Source: Sipunculus nudus
Taxonomy: Eukaryota; Annelida; Sipuncula; Golfingiida; Sipunculidae
DNA length: 64,000 bases
Assembly: GCA_026874595.1 (NCBI GenBank)
Contig: CM049316.1
Coordinates: forward strand, 76,764,676 to 76,828,675
Reading direction: 5' to 3'
A program made the position numbers and the translations under genes. Of the stretch, positions 61,191-64,000 are shown piece by piece. Position 1 is the first letter of the stretch. Each line of letters begins with the position of its first letter. Under the pieces are notes generated by a model. It did not search any database. It saw nothing but the letters and a program-made list of their open reading frames with translations, and was not told where the DNA came from.

Positions 61191-61375
61191 TGCTATATAC
61201 AAAAGTTTCTTAGCAAAACCAGCCCATAACACAGTCTCAGTATCTCGCATACGGCTGTTTAACACCTTAAGTGTTATGACTTTGCGTGTTGGTAAACACA
61301 GTCCACGTGTATCTGTTTACCATAAAAAGGCCGTGTGACCGGAGGCCCAGTTATGAGCCGCAACACGCGAATTAA
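61191..61375 (+). repeat. Dispersed repeat, copy 2
   Basis: Inverted relative to 24765-24590; about 180 bp of clear similarity. Confidence 0.7.
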
Positions 61376-64000
61376 TCATACTTAAAATCCCCCAGTTTGA
61401 TTTTGCAGGAATACTCAATATACTCAATTTTGTAAAACTTCCAATGGCCCAAACGCAGTAAATAGCAAATTAACTGCAGTAATTAACACCCTTCAAAGAG
61501 TTTATCGACTATTTTAGGACAAAGGTGCCAGTAAAATATATTGGTTTGTATCAGATTATTTACGCAACGGCAAGTAAATTCGCCTGACACATGTTTGTGA
61601 CTTCTTGTCGTCTCGTTGATAATTACATCATCTATTGATGCAAGATACGACATGTCTATTCGGATTCGAACTTTATCCATTCGGGTCTCGTTGATTAGAT
61701 GTTTTTTTCAGTTTCAATTTATATAAGAGCTACACCAGTGATAGGTGCTAGCTGAATTGTAACTGTTTATTTTTTTAATACTAAATATCTAAGAAGTCAG
61801 ACATCATAAAAGTCATTACCCTTGAGGCCAAGGGACAGTTCAGCAAATGTTCATAATGAATATATGTAATAACAGGTGAGTACTTGGAGGATAATTTATT
61901 TTACTGACCTGTTTTTAGATTTATTTATATATGTAGCATGTGTTTTATTATTATTATTTTACCTAATGTTATTAGTTTTTTTTTACCTAATGTTATTAGT
62001 TTTTTTCTTAAATTTTCATTCATGTATAAATTTACTCTCATCACGGGAAATTTAAACATAAACGTTTCCATGATATGCTTATGTAAATATTACTGCTCAT
62101 GCGTGACGTCATATGGCGTGATACGGGTATATATTGATATTTATATTGAAATAAATATCAAATTTCATCAACGCCCTAAGCCTTTGGTCAAAATGTTCCA
62201 AATCATTTGAAAATTTTGACATGAAGTTAATATTTGTGTCCCTTCAAGGAATTTATTTCTGTGGATGCCGTGACAGATTATATCTGCACATTTATCTTCA
62301 TAAATCCTCGACTTGACATCGATAGGTTTAAAGTGCGTCACGCATTATCCCCCGCCCAAAGCCCCCCAGTCACTCGTGATACCGTAAAGATCACATTAAA
62401 GTGATGGACTGGTTGATTAACGAAATGTTGTAAATAAGCGTGGCTGCTTACGCCTTGACATTCAACTTTGACCGAAGTGATCAATCAGACTATCCACATA
62501 GCTAGCTGTCAGTCTCTTGAGGAGCTAGATCATTGCATGCATTTTTCCATAACTTACACTAAACTGCTATTAAACTTGGCCAATGTTTGGCGAATGTTAC
62601 TGTTCATACATCTTAGACTGCCTGTCTTTATGTTGGTCTCCGAGTTTGTTTCCTTTCTTACAACTTCAGCGGTAGTTCTTTTTTCCCTTGAAACAACTAG
62701 AAACGTGTTGGGCTGACGTTAAAGTGACAATTCTACCTCAGTTATAATTAGTAGTCTGTCAAACAATGTACATAAATGTTTATAAATTTATTCAATAATT
62801 TTCATAAAACATTTACCTTTTTCACAAAAGTAACATCAATATATATAAACCCATGCATGTAGGGAATTATTTCTAAAATATAGCGACTTCATGTTCGGGA
62901 TGTCAGCTTTGTCGCCACCTTTTAGAGATGATGTCTTAGTATGTACATCGTTGCACATACTTTTTTATGTTCACCGATGCACATCTGTGCAGCAAAGATG
63001 AAATTTTACCTGAAAACGCGATTGTCATAAAAGAAAAGGTCTTTATTTATTTATTTTTCTAATTTGGCATAGTGTCATTAAACATCACCTTCATACGTCA
63101 AACATGTCCTTCACAGCGCCGCCTTTGATTATTGTCGGTGAGATAACCCCACTCTGATCACATATACAACACCATCCATACACTACAGCGTGACGCCCAA
63201 AGCACACATTATCTAACGCGCGCATTAGCGCAGACAAAATATCTAATTCATTCACAACTAATTTATATGAAGCGTGATGTTTTTTTTTTTTTTTTTTTCA
63301 AAGGCTGTGTATGCTGCAACGTAGGAACACATTTTTAAAATACATAAATATCAAAATATAAAATAAGTTATAATTACAAACTTCAGGTCAGTCACGTTCA
63401 ACGTGACATACATGAACAAGCCTAGGGTTCCGTAGATTTCAGTGGACCTAATGGAAGTCGCACAGAGCCCGCAATTAAAGGAAATTTAATCCGGACCGTG
63501 GGGACAGACAACTCAAAAAATTATGGTGGACCCAAAAAAATTTTACCAGACCTTACCTGTTTATGTTTTTATTTTCCTTTATTACCTTTGCTATTTTTAC
63601 CAATGAAAAAAATTTGTTTATGCAACGTTTTTTGCTGTCATGTTATGTAATCCTTTTAAAGCAGATAAGAATGAGGGTTTTTTTTTAATTTATAATAAAC
63701 GTAACCCAGTAAACGTTTGCACATCAGCACTCACATGTTGGTACACCACTGGCTATATTCATTCGGCGACGTCTGCGGTAAAAAGTAAGCCCTGTGACCC
63801 AATTACTTATTAATTCTTTATGATTAAGAACTTTAAATGTTACATATTTATAGGATTCATGTCATTATCAATTACTCTTTTGTATATGTACATAAACAAC
63901 AAAATACGGTCTGTAAATGCGTTGATTTTTTAAATGATGAGCAGTAAAGAGTTTGAGGCGATACGATGGCTCTAGTACAGATTAATACGGATTAAAATAT

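Larger units (their letters stand above)
57601..64000. other. No gene recognised at the right end
   Basis: AT-rich DNA with the X-box-like cluster, a compound microsatellite and one dispersed repeat copy. No frame with a recognisable protein. Confidence 0.5.

Overview
The window is animal nuclear DNA, AT-rich and gene-sparse, with small exons separated by introns with GT..AG borders. The repeats (Penelope-like elements, CR1/L2-type LINE debris, tRNA-headed SINEs, GC-rich inverted-repeat elements, many micro- and minisatellites) and the SLC34 proteins suggest an aquatic invertebrate, most likely a mollusc. That placement is inference. No bacterial, viral or CRISPR-type system was seen.

Only two protein-coding genes are supported, both on the minus strand and arranged head to tail. 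Gene A (coding 16859 to 8468, seven coding exons, about 638 aa) and gene B (coding 38253 to 33257, seven coding exons, about 672 aa) both encode SLC34-type (NaPi-II, SLC34A2-like) sodium-phosphate cotransporters. Each has both QSSS signature repeats, a glycosylated extracellular loop with two cysteines, a cysteine cluster in the C-terminal tail and the same intron positions and phases, so they are an old tandem duplication. They differ at both tails; only B ends in a PDZ-ligand-like sequence. For each gene a TATA box followed by a short ATG-free leader exon ending in a GTAAGT donor can be proposed, at about 26.34 kb (A) and 44.36 kb (B).

By region: 1-8 kb has no gene but holds a 20-bp minisatellite that carries an AP-1 consensus in most units (4.01-4.62 kb) and a dimeric 273-bp tandem repeat (5.2-5.96 kb). 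8.4-16.9 kb is the coding part of gene A, with a 5'-truncated LINE flanked by a 21-bp target duplication and a 31-bp minisatellite in one intron. 17-26.3 kb is the inferred first intron of A, with two decayed Penelope-like elements (one followed by a hammerhead-ribozyme-like core), a GC-rich inverted-repeat element, a LINE tail and a SINE. 26.9-33.2 kb is intergenic. 33.2-44.4 kb is gene B with a GC-rich element in its first intron. 44.4-64 kb has no gene and is a patchwork of diverged duplications, decayed LINEs, a 1.29-kb inverted-repeat element and a cluster of nine RFX X-box-like palindromes near 59.1-59.5 kb.

Functionally, both proteins should import inorganic phosphate with sodium across a plasma membrane. 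The differing tails and promoters suggest different sorting or expression.
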